The translations under genes and the position numbers were made by a program. The notes beneath the pieces were generated by a model. The model was not told the DNA's origin and made no database searches. It saw only the letters and a list, made by a program, of their open reading frames with translations. This document shows, in pieces, positions 4,908 through 5,964 of a DNA stretch of 5,964 nt. Position 1 is the first letter of the stretch. Every line of letters begins with the position of its first letter. Origin of the DNA: JBATTK01 sp049670505 (lineage in GTDB: Bacteria; Bacteroidota; Bacteroidia; Flavobacteriales; Flavobacteriaceae); the NCBI GenBank assembly GCA_049670505.1, contig JBATTK010000009.1, positions 1 to 5,964 on the forward strand, written 5' to 3'.

Positions 4908-5964
4908 CTATTTTTTCGGGTTAAAATCATCATCCATAACTACTTTCTTCTTAAGCTCGTCCCGGATCCATAAATTAGCTACCTCGCCCGCACCAAGGAA
5001 TCTATAACGAATACCAACAAGTTCTCCCATAGACGCATTATAACCACCTGAATAGATTTCTATACCATCAATGGCTACCGCAACATTTTTATCCCGTATA
5101 TGGATATCTACATTTCTAAAAGTTGAAAAATCGGCCCCAAAAGCGGATAGATCGTGTTCTTTGCCGCTTAGCGAAACATCGTTCATTAATAATCGGATAT
5201 CCGAGACGCAGCCCGAAATAGAAAAGGGAATAACCATAGCTCCCTTTGTGCCCAGAATTACTATTCTTATGGATTGACAAACTGCCCATTTTTCATTATA
5301 AACATTTCGAACCGTAGTTTTTAATGTAAAATTGTCCCCTGATATATCACCGAAGTCCTTTATGAAATGAAAAGAAGAAACTAGGGGACTTTCATTGGAT
5401 TTCACCTCCTCAATGATATTTGTGGGGAGGGATAGATTACCATTTAAAAGACTTGAACCTTTTAGATACTTGGGAACAGGTCTATAATCCAAAGTAGCTA
5501 ACCAATGCTCCGATTTTATAAAAAGATCATGCTCCTTAATACTTTTTCCGTCTACCAAAAGTTTGGCCCTAAAATAACCGGGAAAATAATAGATTCCCGT
5601 TGCCTGATTTTGATTTCTTTTGATTTTGATAGTTTTTGTGGGATCCCAAAATTGCTGAATATAAATACTGTCCGATTTCAGTTCCTCAATATCGAAATCA
5701 AATACTACGGAATTTGGAATGCCCTGGGAAATAGGCCTACTGCTAAACGTAATCTTTGATAGATCTATAGTATCCAAGGAAGAGCCATTGGTGGTTACCA
5801 TAGAATAAAACGAAACGAATACCAAGGTCATCAATGAAGCTGAGGTAATTATAATCCCTAGATTAGGGTTTATTTTACGCTGCACCCAAGATTGTTTCCG
5901 GTTTGTAGAATCATTTTTAAAATCCCTCCAGTTCAGATATCCGGCAAATTGGGCAAGTGTATTC
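4908..5964 (-). CDS. Single-pass membrane protein with HTH-like tail, PKD-like and lectin-like extracellular regions (5' end missing)
   Basis: The frame is open from the right edge to TAG (4910-4908), giving 351 visible residues. GTG 5885, which could be taken as the start, is internal: the codons before it continue without a stop and read NTLAQFAGYLNWRDF, like the end of a small helical or HTH-type domain. One membrane helix follows (about residues 35-57, GIIITSASLMTLVFVSFYSMV). Then comes a beta-rich region (about 70-160) with QQFWDP, YYFPGYFRAKLLVDG and HDLFIKSEHWLA, resembling PKD-like Ig folds. The C-terminal region, about 195-345, resembles concanavalin A/LamG-like jelly rolls and holds Cys229 and Cys252, which could form a disulfide. 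I infer a transmembrane sensor with a cytoplasmic N terminus and an extracytoplasmic ligand-binding part, perhaps for glycan. It has no catalytic motif. The domain names rest on pattern memory, and the true start lies outside the window. Confidence 0.72.
   Translation of the reverse strand, partial: NTLAQFAGYLNWRDFKNDSTNRKQSWVQRKINPNLGIIITSASLMTLVFVSFYSMVTTNGSSLDTIDLSKITFSSRPISQGIPNSVVFDFDIEELKSDSIYIQQFWDPTKTIKIKRNQNQATGIYYFPGYFRAKLLVDGKSIKEHDLFIKSEHWLATLDYRPVPKYLKGSSLLNGNLSLPTNIIEEVKSNESPLVSSFHFIKDFGDISGDNFTLKTTVRNVYNEKWAVCQSIRIVILGTKGAMVIPFSISGCVSDIRLLMNDVSLSGKEHDLSAFGADFSTFRNVDIHIRDKNVAVAIDGIEIYSGGYNASMGELVGIRYRFLGAGEVANLWIRDELKKKVVMDDDFNPKK

Noticed and set aside
5505..5759. 84-codon plus-strand frame opposite the membrane protein gene
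   Set aside because: It is the antisense shadow of a well-supported coding region, with no leader and no family resemblance.
5883..5885. GTG as the start of the right-edge membrane protein
   Set aside because: The frame is open for 26 more codons to the window edge and the residues there look like a real domain, so the GTG is an internal Val codon.

Overview
The window looks like chromosomal DNA of a member of the Bacteroidota, most likely the Flavobacteriaceae. The evidence is moderate-to-low G+C genes separated by very A+T-rich spacers, A-rich leaders instead of Shine-Dalgarno sites, and protein families typical of marine and soil flavobacteria. These are a short BLUF photoreceptor, a Tat-exported Gfo/Idh oxidoreductase, a PAF-acetylhydrolase-like esterase, and a membrane protein with PKD-like and lectin-like regions. 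The species cannot be named from the sequence.

Left part (1-1031): after the tail of an unidentified plus-strand frame (2-67) comes a very strong hairpin (102-140). It is followed by a 129-bp near-perfect tandem repeat (221-349 and 380-508). Each repeat unit is almost exactly one minus-strand gene for a 36-residue, strongly basic microprotein plus its 17-nt A-rich leader. These two paralogous small genes are the most novel item here. A 520-base gene-free, A+T-rich stretch with several perfect inverted repeats follows. Its 878-895 palindrome is the likely terminator of the next minus-strand gene.

Middle part (1032-4757): a minus-strand 5'(3')-deoxyribonucleotidase of the HAD superfamily (1032-1556) is divergent from a plus-strand BLUF blue-light sensor whose likely start is ATG 1697. 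A two-gene plus-strand operon follows, with 19 nt between the genes. It encodes a secreted PAF-acetylhydrolase/dienelactone-hydrolase-like serine esterase (2219-3538) and a Tat-signal-bearing Gfo/Idh/MocA NAD(P)-dependent oxidoreductase (3558-4757). Both products appear to be exported and may act on the same compound or sequential ones, perhaps an acylated sugar; that substrate is inference.

Right part (4758-5964): a short convergent spacer precedes a minus-strand gene that runs off the right edge. Its frame stays open to the last base, so the apparent GTG start at 5885 is internal. The visible 351 residues run from a cytoplasmic HTH-like tail through one membrane helix to a PKD-like region and a concanavalin A/LamG-like C-terminal region, a layout that suggests a transmembrane sensor. 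No rRNA, tRNA, CRISPR array or transposase can be supported.
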